NCBI RefSeq assembly: GCF_001650495.1
Contig: NZ_LWCS01000015.1
Coordinates: 62,001 to 126,000, forward strand
Source: Mycolicibacterium iranicum
Lineage (GTDB): Bacteria > Actinomycetota > Actinomycetes > Mycobacteriales > Mycobacteriaceae
DNA length: 64,000 nt
Direction of reading: 5' to 3'
The position numbers and the translations under genes are program-made. Below, one piece after another: positions 1 through 11,382 of this stretch. Every line of letters starts with the position of its first letter. Position 1 is the stretch's first letter. The notes below the pieces were generated by a model. That model saw nothing but the letters and a program-made list of their open reading frames with translations, had not been told where the DNA came from and made no database searches.

Positions 1-683
1 TCGCCGCCCTCGAGCGTCGCCGAACCGTGGTCGAGCGCAACGCTGTCCGTGTCGCCGAGCCAGACGTCGAACTTCTCGTCGGCAAACGCGGGATGGAACT
101 TGTAGACCGCGGTCGTCAGCAGCGTCTCCTGGCGGCGTGCAGGCCAGAACATCGGGTTCAGCGTGACCCCGTGGAAGATCCAGGAGGAGTTGTCCCGCAT
201 GAACTGTGTGTTGGGTAGGGGCCGCAACACGAAACCCGCCGGATCCAGATCGCGTAGCGTGCTGAGGAAATTGCCGCCGACCTCGTCGGGAACATCGGCG
301 TAGGCGATCCCGCCGATCAGAAATTCCGCCAGCTGTTCTGCCGGGAGTTGGTTCAACCAATCCCGGATCTGATGACGCATACCCGGACCGACCAGGTCGT
401 CGGTGACCTTGCGGTCCAGAATCCATTGGCGGGCTGCGTGATTGACAACGATGTCAGAGAGAAGATCCTGCAGTTCGAGAACTTCGACTCCGTGGTCCTC
501 CATCTTGGCGACGAAATCGAAGTGGTCACGGCGCGCCTGCTGCAGCCAGATCACATCGTCGAACAGCAGCTCGTTACAGTTCTGCGGCGTCAATCGCTGA
601 TGGGCAAGTCCCGGAGCGCACACCAGGACCCGGCGTAGTCTGCCTGCCTCCGACCACACCCCGAGGCGCGACTCGACCGTCAC
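1..683 (-). CDS. arcA: Arginine deiminase, N-terminal part (cut by window edge)
   Basis: Hydrolyses arginine to citrulline and ammonia, the first step of the ATP-yielding arginine deiminase pathway in the cytoplasm. The visible 227 residues contain the family's opening (SEAGRLRRVLVCAPG), the LLFDDVIWLQQARRDH block and the substrate-binding stretch MRDNSSWIFHGVTLNPM; the catalytic Cys region lies beyond the window. The GTG start overlaps the stop of the upstream transporter gene (GTGA), so the two are probably translationally coupled. The GTG is preferred because it is the only start just before the conserved N-terminus. Family assignment is firm; the gene's 3' end is not visible. Confidence 0.9.
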   Translation of the reverse strand, partial: MTVESRLGVWSEAGRLRRVLVCAPGLAHQRLTPQNCNELLFDDVIWLQQARRDHFDFVAKMEDHGVEVLELQDLLSDIVVNHAARQWILDRKVTDDLVGPGMRHQIRDWLNQLPAEQLAEFLIGGIAYADVPDEVGGNFLSTLRDLDPAGFVLRPLPNTQFMRDNSSWIFHGVTLNPMFWPARRQETLLTTAVYKFHPAFADEKFDVWLGDTDSVALDHGSATLEGG

Positions 684-2155
684 AGCACGGCCAGGTTGCC
701 GGTGGCCAGCAGGATGATCGCAGCAGCCGACGTCGCGGCCACCACCCCGACCACAACCATCTCGCCCGGGGTGAAGACCGGCAGTCTGCTCTCTCGCCGG
801 GCCCATACGTACAGCGCCGTGCCCACCAGATAGAACACCGCCGCCATCAGCAGGTACTGCCAGCCGCCTGCGTACAGCAGCCACACGGCGTAGCCCAGGG
901 CGACCACACCGACGACCAGGTCGCGCGTCCTGCCATGGCCGTCGTGATACGTCTCACCGCGCAGCGTCAGCAGCACCTGGTATGCCGCCGACCACAGGTA
1001 GGGCAGCAGGATCAACGACGTCGCAAGGTAGATCAGGTTGGTGTAGGTGCTCTCGTTGGCCAGTGTCCACAGCAGCATCGCCTGCACGCACAGGTTGGTC
1101 AGCCACAGGGCGGTTGCGGGTGCTCCGTGCGCGTTCTCCTTCGCGAGCGCCTTGGGCATCACGTTCTCCATCGCGGGCAGACGCAGAATTTCGACACAGA
1201 GCAGCACCCAGGCGATCAGCGCTCCCAGGAGCGAGATGACCAGACCCCCGGAGATGAACGCCGCGCCCCAGCTGCCGACCTCGTTCTCCAAGACGCCTGC
1301 CATCGACGGATCCGGCACGCCGGCCAGCTCCGCCTGCGCCATCAGGCCATACGACAGCAGATTCACCAGGAGCAACAAAGCCAGTACGGCGCCGAAGCCC
1401 AGCACCGTCGCACGTCCCACGTCGGCGCGTTTGGCGGCGCGCTGCGAATACACCGCGGCGCCTTCGATACCGATGAACACCCAGACCGTGACCAGCATCA
1501 TGTTCTTGACCTGGGTCATGGTGTCACCGAGCGGGGCGCCGTCGATTTGTGTTGCCCTGCCCCAGAAATCGGCGGTGAACAAACCGGCCTTGAATCCGAC
1601 GGCGGCGATCGCGATGAACACGACGATGGGAACAATCTTGGCGATCGTGACGATGATGTTCACCAACGCCGCGGTCTGGATTCCCCGCAGGGTCAGAGCG
1701 TGCACGACCCAGAGCACGATCGATGCGCCGACGATGGCCGGCACGGTGGCGCCGCCCTCGAAAGCGGGGAAGAAGTAGCCCAGCGTCGAGAACAGCAGCA
1801 CGAGGTAGGCAACGTTGCCCACCCACGCCGACATCCAGTACCCGAACGCCGATGTGAACCCGATGTAATTGCCGAAACCCGCTCGGGCATAACCGTAAAC
1901 GCCACCATCTACGTCAGGTTTACGGGTGGCGAGGCTCTGGAACACGAAGGCGAGCATCAGCATGCCCACACCGGTGACGACCCACCCGATGATGAGTGGA
2001 CCCGGCGCAGCGCTGGCGGCCATCTGCGACGGCAATGCGAAAATCCCGCTGCCGATCATCGAACCGACGACCAGTGCGGTCAACGCCGTGAGGCCGAGGC
2101 CCGCGCGGACGCCAGGACGTGGTGCGGCAGGTCTCGGAAGGACTGACTGCGACAT
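680..2155 (-). CDS. arcD: Arginine:ornithine antiporter-like amino acid permease (APC superfamily)
   Basis: Predicted 491-residue inner-membrane transporter with about 12 hydrophobic helices. The first helix carries the APC signature GSMIGSGIFALP near residue 30. Its position directly upstream of arginine deiminase, with a 4-bp overlap, points to arginine uptake in exchange for ornithine. The start chosen is the ATG of MSQSVLPRP; an in-frame extension further upstream lacks permease features and would run through the divergent promoter region. That region is shared with the CtpF-like ATPase gene and carries two DosR-like boxes, suggesting hypoxic expression. Substrate is inferred from context. 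Confidence 0.85.
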   Translation of the reverse strand: MSQSVLPRPAAPRPGVRAGLGLTALTALVVGSMIGSGIFALPSQMAASAAPGPLIIGWVVTGVGMLMLAFVFQSLATRKPDVDGGVYGYARAGFGNYIGFTSAFGYWMSAWVGNVAYLVLLFSTLGYFFPAFEGGATVPAIVGASIVLWVVHALTLRGIQTAALVNIIVTIAKIVPIVVFIAIAAVGFKAGLFTADFWGRATQIDGAPLGDTMTQVKNMMLVTVWVFIGIEGAAVYSQRAAKRADVGRATVLGFGAVLALLLLVNLLSYGLMAQAELAGVPDPSMAGVLENEVGSWGAAFISGGLVISLLGALIAWVLLCVEILRLPAMENVMPKALAKENAHGAPATALWLTNLCVQAMLLWTLANESTYTNLIYLATSLILLPYLWSAAYQVLLTLRGETYHDGHGRTRDLVVGVVALGYAVWLLYAGGWQYLLMAAVFYLVGTALYVWARRESRLPVFTPGEMVVVGVVAATSAAAIILLATGNLAVL

Positions 2156-2236
2156 CGTTGTCTCCCAGATGCATCGGTACAAGGTGGCGGACGCCACCTC
2201 GCTGAGGTCGACGCTATTGCCGAGTCCCTGCGGGCT

Positions 2237-2256
2237 GAGGGGTCTTTGGTCCTCGA
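2237..2256. promoter_or_regulatory. DosR-like box between the arc operon and ctpF
   Basis: The sequence gaggggtctttggtcctcga has half-sites GGGTC and GGTCC around TTT and resembles the mycobacterial DosR palindrome. It lies about 80 bp upstream of the permease start and about 140 bp upstream of the ATPase start, so it could serve either direction. Confidence 0.5.
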
Positions 2257-2298
2257 TCAGCTGTCGTAAGTCCCCACGCCTGCGCGTCACCCGTGTGG

Positions 2299-2318
2299 GA
2301 CGGGACTTTCGGCCCATC
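2299..2318. promoter_or_regulatory. DosR-like box upstream of ctpF
   Basis: The sequence gacgggactttcggcccatc contains GGGACTTTCGGCCC, very close to the DosR consensus. It lies about 75 bp before the ATPase start codon, a usual distance for DosR activation. Confidence 0.75.
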
Positions 2319-2393
2319 GATGCCGGGTCATCTAGCCCTCTGCCGAGAGGTCCCCGCCAGGGCACCATTGCCGGCAACGAAAGGAGCGCGCCA

Positions 2394-5264
2394 ATGACGG
2401 CGAGAGCCAGTGATCGTGGCGCGACGATGCCGGGCGACTGCCCGCCGCTCGAATCCTTGGATCCTTCCCTGCGCGAAGGCGTCGACGTAGCCAGGGATTT
2501 AGGGGTCGATCCAGCCACCGGGCTCAGCGCGGCGCAAGCTGCCCGGAGACTGGACGTCGACGGTCGCAACGAACTCGAATCCGAACCGCCGGTGCCGCTG
2601 TGGCGAAAGATCATGGCGCAGTTTCACGATCCATTCGTCTACCTCCTCCTGGCTGCCGCTTCGATCGCGCTGATCGCATGGGCCGCAGAGGGAGCACCCG
2701 GCGTGCCCATCGACGCTGTGGTGATCGGAGCGGTGGTCATCCTCAATGCCACCATCGGTTTCATCCAGGAGCGGCGGGCCGAAAATGCGGTGGCCGCGCT
2801 GCAGGCGGTGACTGCCGCACGGTCAACTGTCCTCAGAGACGGTGAGCTGCTCACCATTCCGTCGAGTGACCTGGTGCGCGGCGACATCATGGTGCTCAGC
2901 GAGGGAGATGCAGTCGGGGCTGACGGTCGTTTGCTGACTGCGGCAGGGTTACGTATGGCCGAGGCGGAACTCACCGGGGAGAGTGCGCCGGTCACGAAGA
3001 GCCCCGCCGCGCTCGGCGCGCTGGCCCCCCTCGGCGACCGAACGGGAATGGTCTATCGGGGCACGGGGGTCGCGCAGGGCGTGGGTCGTGCCGTGGTCAC
3101 CGGCACAGGCATGTCCACCGAGGTGGGCGCCGTCGCTGCGATGCTCAAAGCCACTGAGGCCGAGCCGAGTCCGCTGCGGAAAGAAATCGCACGGGTCAGC
3201 AAATCTCTGGGCATCGCGGTGATCGTCATCGCGGTGGTCGTCATGATCGTGACCGCACACGTGAATCGAGTGTCGAGCCTTGACCAGTTCGTCGCCGTGC
3301 TGCTTCTCGGCGTATCACTGGCCGTCGCCGCCGTACCCGAGGGCTTGCCGGCGATCGTCACGGTGGTGCTGGCCCTAGGTGTCGAGCGAATGGCCCAGCG
3401 TCGAGCGGTCGTCAAGGATCTCCACTCTGTCGAGACACTCGGCTGCGCAACGGTGATCGCGTCCGACAAGACCGGAACACTGACTCAGAACCAGATGACC
3501 ATCCGACGAGTCCTCACCGCGTCGGGCACGGTGGAACTCACCGGCATCGGGTACCGGCCGGACGGCACTGCACTGTTTGACGGACGACCGCCTGACGATC
3601 GCGCGCTGAGGGGGGAAGCGGCGATGGTCATCGCGGGCGGAGCACTGGCCAACGACGCCCAGCTCGCGCTGCGCAACGAAAAATGGGAGATCGAAGGCGA
3701 TCCCACCGAGGCTGCCTTCCTGGTCGCCGCGCACAAGCTCGACGGAACTGTGGAAACGATCGCGCGGTTCCACCGCCGGTGGGAGGTGCCGTTCACCTCT
3801 GACCGGAAGATGATGTCGGCCGTTGTCACCGACGCCGGTTCCGGCGCGACGTTTCTCGTCACGAAAGGCGCGCCCGACGTCCTACTGACGCGGTGCGTCG
3901 CGGTCCAGGTGGGTGATCAGACCAGACCGCTGGACGAGCATGCCGGCGCCGCGGTGCTCGCGGGTGTCGAAGCGCTGTCCGCGCAGGCCTTCCGCACCCT
4001 GGCGGTGGCATACCGCCGGCTCGGTGCATCGGACACCGTCGAGGTCGGCGAGCCGGACGAGAACGATCTCGTGTTTCTGGGTGTCGTCGGGATCATCGAC
4101 CCACCCCGCGAAGAAGTTCCCGCCGCAGTGGCAGACGCGCGGCGGGCCGGGGTACGGGTGGTCATGGTGACGGGGGACTACCCGACGACGGCTGCGCGCA
4201 TCGCCCAGGATCTCGGCATTGCCGGACCAGACACCGTGGTCGTCACCGGGGCCGACCTGGACGCGGTGTCAGCGGCCCAGCTGTCCGATCTGGCGGCCGA
4301 CACCTCGGTGTACGCCCGTGTGGCACCGAAGAACAAATTGCAGATCGTAAGGGCGCTGCAGGCCCGAGGGGAGGTCGTTGCGGTCACCGGCGACGGCGTC
4401 AACGACGCCCCGGCATTGAAGGCGGCCGACATCGGTATAGCGATGGGCACGGGAACGGAGGTCACCAAACAAGCGGGGCACATGATCCTCGGTGACGACA
4501 ACTTCGCCACGATCGTCGCCGCCGTACGCCAGGGACGGGTCATCTTCGACGACATCAGCAAGTTCCTGCGTTATCTGCTGTCGTCGAACGTGGGTGAGGT
4601 CTTCACGGTCTTCTTCGGGATCGTCTTCGCGGGCGCGCTGGGAATCGCGGGTGCCTCGGGAGGCGAGATCGCGGTGCCCCTGCTCGCCACTCAGATCCTC
4701 TGGATCAATCTCGTCACCGATGCGGCGCCCGCGTTGGCCATCGGTGTGGATCCCGAGACCGAGGACGTGATGCTACGCAGGCCGCGGCGCCTCACCGATC
4801 GGATCATCGACCTGCAGATGTGGGCCGGGATCATGTTCACCGGTGCCGTGATGGCAGCCGCCACCCTGCTGACGATGGACGTCTTCCTCCCGGGCGGCCT
4901 CATCGAGGGTTCTGATTCGCTGGAGGTGGCCCGCACCGCGGGGTTCACCACTCTGGTTGTCGCCCAGCTCTTCAACGCATTCAACTCCCGCTCGCCAACC
5001 GCCAGTGCGTTCCGAAACCTGTTCACCAACCGCTGGTTGTGGACGGCGGTGGCGCTGGGTCTGGCACTGCAGATCGCCGTGGTCCATGTGCCGTTCCTGC
5101 AGGCCGCGTTCGGAACGGCACCGTTGAAGCTGTCGCAGTGGGGCGTCGCGGTGGTGGCTGCGTCGTCTGTGCTGTGGCTCGTGGAGCTCCGCAAACTCGT
5201 GCTACGCGCGACGACGTCGGATCGCAGACAACGGTGGAAACGTGACCTGAAGCATGCGGGTTAG
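2394..5264 (+). CDS. ctpF: CtpF-like cation-transporting P-type ATPase
   Basis: A 956-residue P2-type (SERCA/PMR1-like) membrane ATPase that would pump Ca2+ or another divalent cation out of the cytoplasm. It shows an N-terminal cation-ATPase domain, the actuator motif TGES, PEGLPA in M4, the phosphorylated Asp358 in DKTGTLTQNQ, and the hinge GDGVNDAPALKAADIGIAMG. The start is ATG 2394 with AAAGGAG eight bases upstream; the open frame runs further upstream but without conserved sequence. M. tuberculosis CtpF is a DosR-regulon member, and a good DosR box precedes this gene. The stop codon overlaps the next DosR box. Confidence 0.9.
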   Translation: MTARASDRGATMPGDCPPLESLDPSLREGVDVARDLGVDPATGLSAAQAARRLDVDGRNELESEPPVPLWRKIMAQFHDPFVYLLLAAASIALIAWAAEGAPGVPIDAVVIGAVVILNATIGFIQERRAENAVAALQAVTAARSTVLRDGELLTIPSSDLVRGDIMVLSEGDAVGADGRLLTAAGLRMAEAELTGESAPVTKSPAALGALAPLGDRTGMVYRGTGVAQGVGRAVVTGTGMSTEVGAVAAMLKATEAEPSPLRKEIARVSKSLGIAVIVIAVVVMIVTAHVNRVSSLDQFVAVLLLGVSLAVAAVPEGLPAIVTVVLALGVERMAQRRAVVKDLHSVETLGCATVIASDKTGTLTQNQMTIRRVLTASGTVELTGIGYRPDGTALFDGRPPDDRALRGEAAMVIAGGALANDAQLALRNEKWEIEGDPTEAAFLVAAHKLDGTVETIARFHRRWEVPFTSDRKMMSAVVTDAGSGATFLVTKGAPDVLLTRCVAVQVGDQTRPLDEHAGAAVLAGVEALSAQAFRTLAVAYRRLGASDTVEVGEPDENDLVFLGVVGIIDPPREEVPAAVADARRAGVRVVMVTGDYPTTAARIAQDLGIAGPDTVVVTGADLDAVSAAQLSDLAADTSVYARVAPKNKLQIVRALQARGEVVAVTGDGVNDAPALKAADIGIAMGTGTEVTKQAGHMILGDDNFATIVAAVRQGRVIFDDISKFLRYLLSSNVGEVFTVFFGIVFAGALGIAGASGGEIAVPLLATQILWINLVTDAAPALAIGVDPETEDVMLRRPRRLTDRIIDLQMWAGIMFTGAVMAAATLLTMDVFLPGGLIEGSDSLEVARTAGFTTLVVAQLFNAFNSRSPTASAFRNLFTNRWLWTAVALGLALQIAVVHVPFLQAAFGTAPLKLSQWGVAVVAASSVLWLVELRKLVLRATTSDRRQRWKRDLKHAG

Positions 5265-5280
5265 GGACTTTCGACCCTGC
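5261..5280. promoter_or_regulatory. DosR box upstream of small membrane protein gene
   Basis: ttagggactttcgaccctgc: half-sites GGGAC and GACCCT around TTTC. It overlaps the stop codon of the ATPase gene and sits about 90 bp before the next start, giving the downstream gene its own hypoxic promoter. Confidence 0.75.
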
Positions 5281-5358
5281 AGCGCCGCGCCGATCCGTGC
5301 TGGCATGGCATTTCGGATCAGAGGATCTCGTGAGAGCGCGTGAAGAATCGAGTAGATC

Positions 5359-5820
5359 ATGACAGTTCGGCTTCAGAGCCGTACCCGGCACTTCGCCCGG
5401 GTGCTCGGCCCTTTTCTCGCGATCGTCGCGATCGTGGCCGTGATACGCATGCGGGATATGCCTCAATTGCTGTCGGAATTCACCGCCAGCAGTGTTTGGC
5501 CCTGGGTGACAGGGGCATTCGTACTCCTGGGCGGCGTGGCCATCGTTGCGTTCCACCAGATATGGCGCGGTCCGGCGGCGATCATCGTGTCGGTTCTGGG
5601 ATGGTTGCTCGTGGTGCGCGGGATCGTGCTGCTGGCCTTCCCCGATGTCCTGGCCTCTGTGGCCGACCGAATCATCGATCTCGAAGGTGCGTGGATCCCG
5701 ATTTTGGTGGTGATGGCCGTCATCGGGCTGTACTTGGCGTTCGTCGGTTGGAAGCCGCGACCGGAGGATGACCACGATCTCGATGTGCACATCAGCGTCG
5801 ACTATCCACACGCCGCTTGA
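5359..5820 (+). CDS. Small four-helix membrane protein (paralogue of 12087-12539)
   Basis: A 153-residue protein with four hydrophobic segments (about residues 15-30, 47-67, 75-95 and 110-128) and an acidic C-terminal tail. No function can be assigned. It shares FARVLGPFLAI, WP..G.F.LLGG, VAFHQ.W..PAAI, LGWL and LLAFP with the protein at 12087-12539, so the two are paralogues. Both lie behind DosR-like boxes, which suggests a role at the membrane in hypoxia. The start is the ATG giving MTVRLQSRTRH, matching the paralogue's FARVLGP spacing. Confidence 0.75.
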   Translation: MTVRLQSRTRHFARVLGPFLAIVAIVAVIRMRDMPQLLSEFTASSVWPWVTGAFVLLGGVAIVAFHQIWRGPAAIIVSVLGWLLVVRGIVLLAFPDVLASVADRIIDLEGAWIPILVVMAVIGLYLAFVGWKPRPEDDHDLDVHISVDYPHAA

Positions 5821-5874
5821 CGGCTGTGCACGCGATCGTCTCCGCGACAACGTGACGGTAGAAACGGAAGTCCG

Positions 5875-6037
5875 GTGATCGAGGTGTTGTCCGACATGCC
5901 CGACGGGGTGCCGGGCCCAGTTCAGGATCGTCGAGATCATCACGTCCGACTATGAGGGGTTCGGCCGTGGTGGTCTCGTCGAGGACCTGAAATCGGCCTC
6001 GACGACTTTGATCGCGCAAGGATGTGCGGCCGGCTGA
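5875..6037 (+). pseudogene. Decayed SpoIIAA-like (STAS-fold) gene
   Basis: The first frame (GTG at 5875) encodes VIEVLSDMPDGVPG, typical of the opening of SpoIIAA-like proteins. The sequence then continues in another frame from 5921 as FRIVEIITSDYEGFGRGG followed by LVEDLKSASTTL, which resembles the middle of the same family. The C-terminal half is missing, and the frame change plus an internal deletion show it is not translated as one protein. Resemblance is from memory of the family pattern, hence moderate confidence. Confidence 0.45.
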
Positions 6038-6070
6038 GGACGTCAGGGTTCGGGGCCATTCGGGTCGCCA

Positions 6071-6090
6071 AGTAGGGACTTTATGCCACA
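6071..6090. promoter_or_regulatory. DosR-like half-conserved box
   Basis: agtagggactttatgccaca has a good left half (GGGACTTTA) and a weaker right half (TGCCA). It lies 35-55 bp before the start of the flavin-binding protein gene. Confidence 0.5.
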
Positions 6091-6124
6091 GACCCAATGT
6101 CGTTGCGCTGCCTACAGTCACTCC

Positions 6125-6574
6125 ATGACCGATCGCAACGACCAGATGAGCGTCCTGTCCGAGACCGAGTGCTGGCAACTGCTGACCGATGCCGGCCTGG
6201 GACGGCTGGTCACCAACGTCGACGGCAGGCCCGCGATCTTCCCGGTGAACTTCGCCGTGCAGAACCGGACAGTTCTCTTCCGGACTGCTGAGGGCACCAA
6301 GCTGGTCGGCGCCGCGATCAACAGCGATGTCCTGTTCGAGGCGGACGGTCATACCCCCAGCGAGGGCTGGAGTGTGATCGTCGCGGGCGTCGCACGCTCC
6401 CTGCGCAGCGACGAGGAAATCGCCGAAGCCGAACAGGTCGAACTGGTTCCGTGGGTGGCATCGGAGAAGAAGCACTTCATCCGAATCCGCCCGCGCAACG
6501 TCACCGGCCGACGTTTTCGGTTCGCCACACAGCCCGCCGACGTGCTTGCCGCTGAAGATCCCGTGTTGGGATGA
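6125..6574 (+). CDS. Pyridoxamine 5'-phosphate oxidase-like FMN/F420-binding protein
   Basis: A 149-residue split-barrel flavin-binding protein. The N-terminal block LLTDAGLGRLVTNVDGRPAIFPVNF and VLFRTAEGTKL are typical of the PNPOx-like family that binds FMN, F420 or haem; M. tuberculosis has a DosR-regulated relative (Rv3129). It probably acts as a cytoplasmic oxidoreductase with unknown substrate. The start MTDRNDQ is chosen because an upstream in-frame ATG at 6083 would fall within the DosR-like box. It is followed 24 bp later by the Rv2030c-like gene, in the position that hspX occupies in M. tuberculosis. Confidence 0.8.
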   Translation: MTDRNDQMSVLSETECWQLLTDAGLGRLVTNVDGRPAIFPVNFAVQNRTVLFRTAEGTKLVGAAINSDVLFEADGHTPSEGWSVIVAGVARSLRSDEEIAEAEQVELVPWVASEKKHFIRIRPRNVTGRRFRFATQPADVLAAEDPVLG

Positions 6575-6598
6575 AACCACGCATGAACGGAGTCGACG

Positions 6599-8644
6599 AT
6601 GACCACTGCGCGTCGAGTGAACCAGGATCATCCGCGTAGGGTGTTCCGGGACCGCCGGGAAGCCGGACGAGTTCTCGCCGGACTGCTCGGCGCCTACCGC
6701 GGCCGCGGCAACGTGGTGGTCCTCGGACTGGCCCGCGGCGGCGTGCCGGTCGCCTGGGAAGTAGCGGCGGCGCTCGGGGTTCCCCTGGATGCCTTCATCG
6801 TTCGCAAATTGGGTGCTCCCGGCCATGACGAGTTCGCCATGGGCGCGCTGGCCAGCGGTGGCCGGGTCGTTCTCAACGACGACGTCGTGCGCGCGCTACG
6901 CGTCTCGCCCCAGCAGTTGCGCGACATCGCCGAGCGCGAGGGCCGCGAACTGCTCCGGCGTGAGGCCGCGTACCGCGGAGGTCGACCGCCGCTGGACCTG
7001 GCCGGAAAGACGGTGATCCTCGTCGACGACGGGTTGGCCACCGGGTCGAGCATGCTCGCGGCCGTACACGCACTGCGGGAGATGGACCCTGCCGAGATCG
7101 TCGTCGCCGTCCCTGCGGCTCCGGAATCGACATGCCGCGAGTTCGCCGGCATCGTCGACGACGTCGTCTGCGCATCGATGCCCACCCCGTTTCTCGCCGT
7201 GGGGGAGTCGTTCTGGGATTTCCGGCAGGTCAGCGACGAAGACGTCCGCGAGTTGCTCGCCACGCCAACCACCGGTCTGGCCACCGCGCGTATCCGCCTG
7301 GCGGAGACACCGGCTGAGATAATCAACCGCACCGCTGTCGACGCGCCTGCTGGTGTGCCGCCGCGGGAGGCGCTCGACGAGCTCGTCGGCGACGCTCGCA
7401 TCGTGCTGATCGGCGAAAGCTCGCACGGCACAGCCGAGTTCTATGAGGCCCGTGCCGAGATCACCAAGTGGCTGATCCAGGAAAAGGGCTTCTGTGCGGT
7501 CGCCGCGGAGGCCGACTGGCCGGATGCCTACCGGGTGAACCGCTATGTCCGCGGCCTCGGTTCGGACGGGTCCGCCGAGGAGGCTTTGCGCGGGTTCGAG
7601 CGCTTCCCGGCCTGGATGTGGCGTAACACCGTCGTCCGGGATTTCGTCGGGTGGCTGCACGGGTACAACTCTGCGGCGCGCTCGGCAGGGCGGCGCGAGG
7701 CCGGCTTCTACGGCTTGGACCTGTACAGCCTGCACCGGTCGATGCGCGAGGTGATCCGATATCTGGAGAACGTCGATCCGGCGGCCGCGCAACGGGCACG
7801 CGAGCGCTATGCGTGCTTCGACCACACTTCTGCCGACGACGGACAGGCCTACGGTTTCGCCGCCGCGTTCGGCGCCGGGCTGTCGTGCGAGCGTCAGGCA
7901 GTCGAGCAGCTTGTCGAGATGCAGCGCAACGCACTGGACCATGTGCGGCGCGACGGGATTCTTGCCGAAGACGAAAACTTCTATGCGCAGCAGAATGCCC
8001 AAACCGTGCGCGATGCCGAGGTGTACTACCGGGCGATGTTCGGTGGCCGAGTCACCTCGTGGAACCTGCGGGACAAGCACATGGCCCAGACGCTCGAGGC
8101 GCTGGTGGCCCACCTCGACCGTCAAAGCGGACCGGAACCCGCGCGAATTGTGGTGTGGGCGCACAACTCTCATGTGGGTGATGCCAGGGCCACCGAGGTC
8201 GGCTCCGATGGGCAGTTGACACTGGGTCAGCTGGCCCGCGAACGGTATGGGGAGGACGCCCGGTTGATCGGATTCACGACGTACAGCGGTACCGTGACGG
8301 CGGCCAGCGAGTGGGGCGCGGTGGCCGAGCGCAAAGTGGTCCGGCCGGCGCTCAACGGAAGCGTCGAAGAGTTGTTCCACGAAGTCGACAGGCCTGAATT
8401 CCTGGTGTCGCCGCTCATCAGCCGTGCGGTGAGAGAACCTCTCGACGCCGTTCGGCTCGGGCGTGCGATCGGCGTCATCTACCTACCTGCGACGGAACGG
8501 CAGAGCCACTACTACCACGTCCGGCCCAGTGACCAGTTCGACGCCATCATCCACGTCGACAAGACCACCGCCCTGGAGCCGCTTGAGGCCACCAGCCTGT
8601 GGGTCGCTGGGGAGACCCCCGAAACGTACCCGTCCGGGCTATGA
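6599..8644 (+). CDS. Phosphoribosyltransferase-erythromycin esterase fusion (Rv2030c-like)
   Basis: A 681-residue two-domain protein. Residues 20-215 are a type I phosphoribosyltransferase with the PRPP loop [10 protein letters not shown] (142-151). Residues about 235-670 are an erythromycin-esterase-like domain with the [14 protein letters not shown] motif and [15 protein letters not shown]. tuberculosis Rv2030c has the same length and fusion and lies in the same order with pfkB and a Dos kinase, so this is a clear orthologue. Its biochemical role is unknown. The stop overlaps the pfkB start (ATGA at 8641-8644). Confidence 0.9.
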   Translation: MTTARRVNQDHPRRVFRDRREAGRVLAGLLGAYRGRGNVVVLGLARGGVPVAWEVAAALGVPLDAFIVRKLGAPGHDEFAMGALASGGRVVLNDDVVRALRVSPQQLRDIAEREGRELLRREAAYRGGRPPLDLAGKTVILVDDGLATGSSMLAAVHALREMDPAEIVVAVPAAPESTCREFAGIVDDVVCASMPTPFLAVGESFWDFRQVSDEDVRELLATPTTGLATARIRLAETPAEIINRTAVDAPAGVPPREALDELVGDARIVLIGESSHGTAEFYEARAEITKWLIQEKGFCAVAAEADWPDAYRVNRYVRGLGSDGSAEEALRGFERFPAWMWRNTVVRDFVGWLHGYNSAARSAGRREAGFYGLDLYSLHRSMREVIRYLENVDPAAAQRARERYACFDHTSADDGQAYGFAAAFGAGLSCERQAVEQLVEMQRNALDHVRRDGILAEDENFYAQQNAQTVRDAEVYYRAMFGGRVTSWNLRDKHMAQTLEALVAHLDRQSGPEPARIVVWAHNSHVGDARATEVGSDGQLTLGQLARERYGEDARLIGFTTYSGTVTAASEWGAVAERKVVRPALNGSVEELFHEVDRPEFLVSPLISRAVREPLDAVRLGRAIGVIYLPATERQSHYYHVRPSDQFDAIIHVDKTTALEPLEATSLWVAGETPETYPSGL

Positions 8645-9600
8645 GACATCCGGCCGTCGTCACGTTGACGATGAACCCGGCTCTCGACGTCACCGCCGAT
8701 GCCGAGAACGTCCTTCCCACCGAGAAGATCCGTTGTCGCGCAGAGAGATACGACGCGGGCGGGGGCGGAATCAATGTCGCACGCTTCATCCACGCGTTGG
8801 GCGAGCCGGTCTCTGCGGTGTTCACGGCGGGCGGCTCCACGGGTAGCCGTGTGGTCGATCTGGTCAACGCTGCCGGGGTGCCCAACACACCGGTCCGCAT
8901 CGGCGGATCAACGCGCGAGAGCTTCACCGTGAACGAGCGCACAACCGGTAAGCAGTATCGATTCGTGCTCCCCGGTCCCGTCGTGAACACGGCGGAGCAG
9001 GATCAGTGTCTCGACGTCCTTCGGCGAGCTGCGACATCGGCTCGGTTCGTGGTGGCCAGCGGAAGCCTGCCTCCGGGCGTGCGGCCCGACTTCTATCAGT
9101 GCGTCGCCGACGTGTGTCGGCGGGCGGACGCGCGCCTGATCCTCGACGCCTCCGGTGGCGGACTGACCCACGTCACGTCGGGAGTGCGGGTGCTGAAGCC
9201 GAGCGTTCGGGAACTCCGCGAATGCGTCGACCGGCGCCTGGAGAACGAAGCAGAACAGATCGCCGCGGCCCGCGAGCTGATCGTTCGCGGGATGACGGAA
9301 GCGGTGGTCGTGTCGCTGGGCGCGCAGGGCGCGCTGGTCGTGGAGTCCTCGGGTAGCGAACGAGTTCCGGCAATCCCGATGAATGCCGTCAGCGGTGTGG
9401 GCGCCGGCGATGCGATGGTCGCCGGCATGGTGGTCGGATTGTTGCGGGGCTGGGCGTTGGGTCGCGCCGTGCGGTACGGAACCGCCGCCGCAGCAGCAAA
9501 GTTACAGACCCCGGGCACTTCGACGTTCCAAGTGACCGAGGTCGACCGATTGTTCGACAGCTTCGTGGACGCCCGATCGGATGACGTCACTATTCCGTAA
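8641..9600 (+). CDS. pfkB: PfkB-family sugar kinase (6-phosphofructokinase II-like)
   Basis: A 319-residue ribokinase-fold kinase related to E. coli PfkB and M. tuberculosis Rv2029c; it would phosphorylate fructose 6-phosphate or a related sugar phosphate. Visible motifs are TMNPALD (10-16), GGGGINVAR (40-48), ASGSLPPGV, and the catalytic GVGAGDAM (252-259) with Asp257 as probable base. Translation is coupled to the upstream Rv2030c-like gene by an ATGA overlap. In the M. tuberculosis arrangement a USP gene (Rv2028c) follows, but here the next gene is directly the sensor kinase. Confidence 0.9.
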   Translation: MRHPAVVTLTMNPALDVTADAENVLPTEKIRCRAERYDAGGGGINVARFIHALGEPVSAVFTAGGSTGSRVVDLVNAAGVPNTPVRIGGSTRESFTVNERTTGKQYRFVLPGPVVNTAEQDQCLDVLRRAATSARFVVASGSLPPGVRPDFYQCVADVCRRADARLILDASGGGLTHVTSGVRVLKPSVRELRECVDRRLENEAEQIAAARELIVRGMTEAVVVSLGAQGALVVESSGSERVPAIPMNAVSGVGAGDAMVAGMVVGLLRGWALGRAVRYGTAAAAAKLQTPGTSTFQVTEVDRLFDSFVDARSDDVTIP

Positions 9601-9637
9601 TAATTTGCACCAACTCTTCGCAATCGGGACTCGGTAG

Positions 9638-11368
<1,731 letters not shown>

Positions 11369-11382
11369 TCTCCCGACGGGCC

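Noticed and set aside
935..2146. Long open frame of about 400 codons on the plus strand opposite the permease gene
   Set aside because: It is antisense to a clear APC permease, is rich in His, Gln, Arg and Asp as expected of a high-GC shadow frame, and matches no family.
6896..8380. Minus-strand 494-codon frame opposite the Rv2030c-like gene
   Set aside because: Shadow of a well-supported gene; no motif and no ribosome site.
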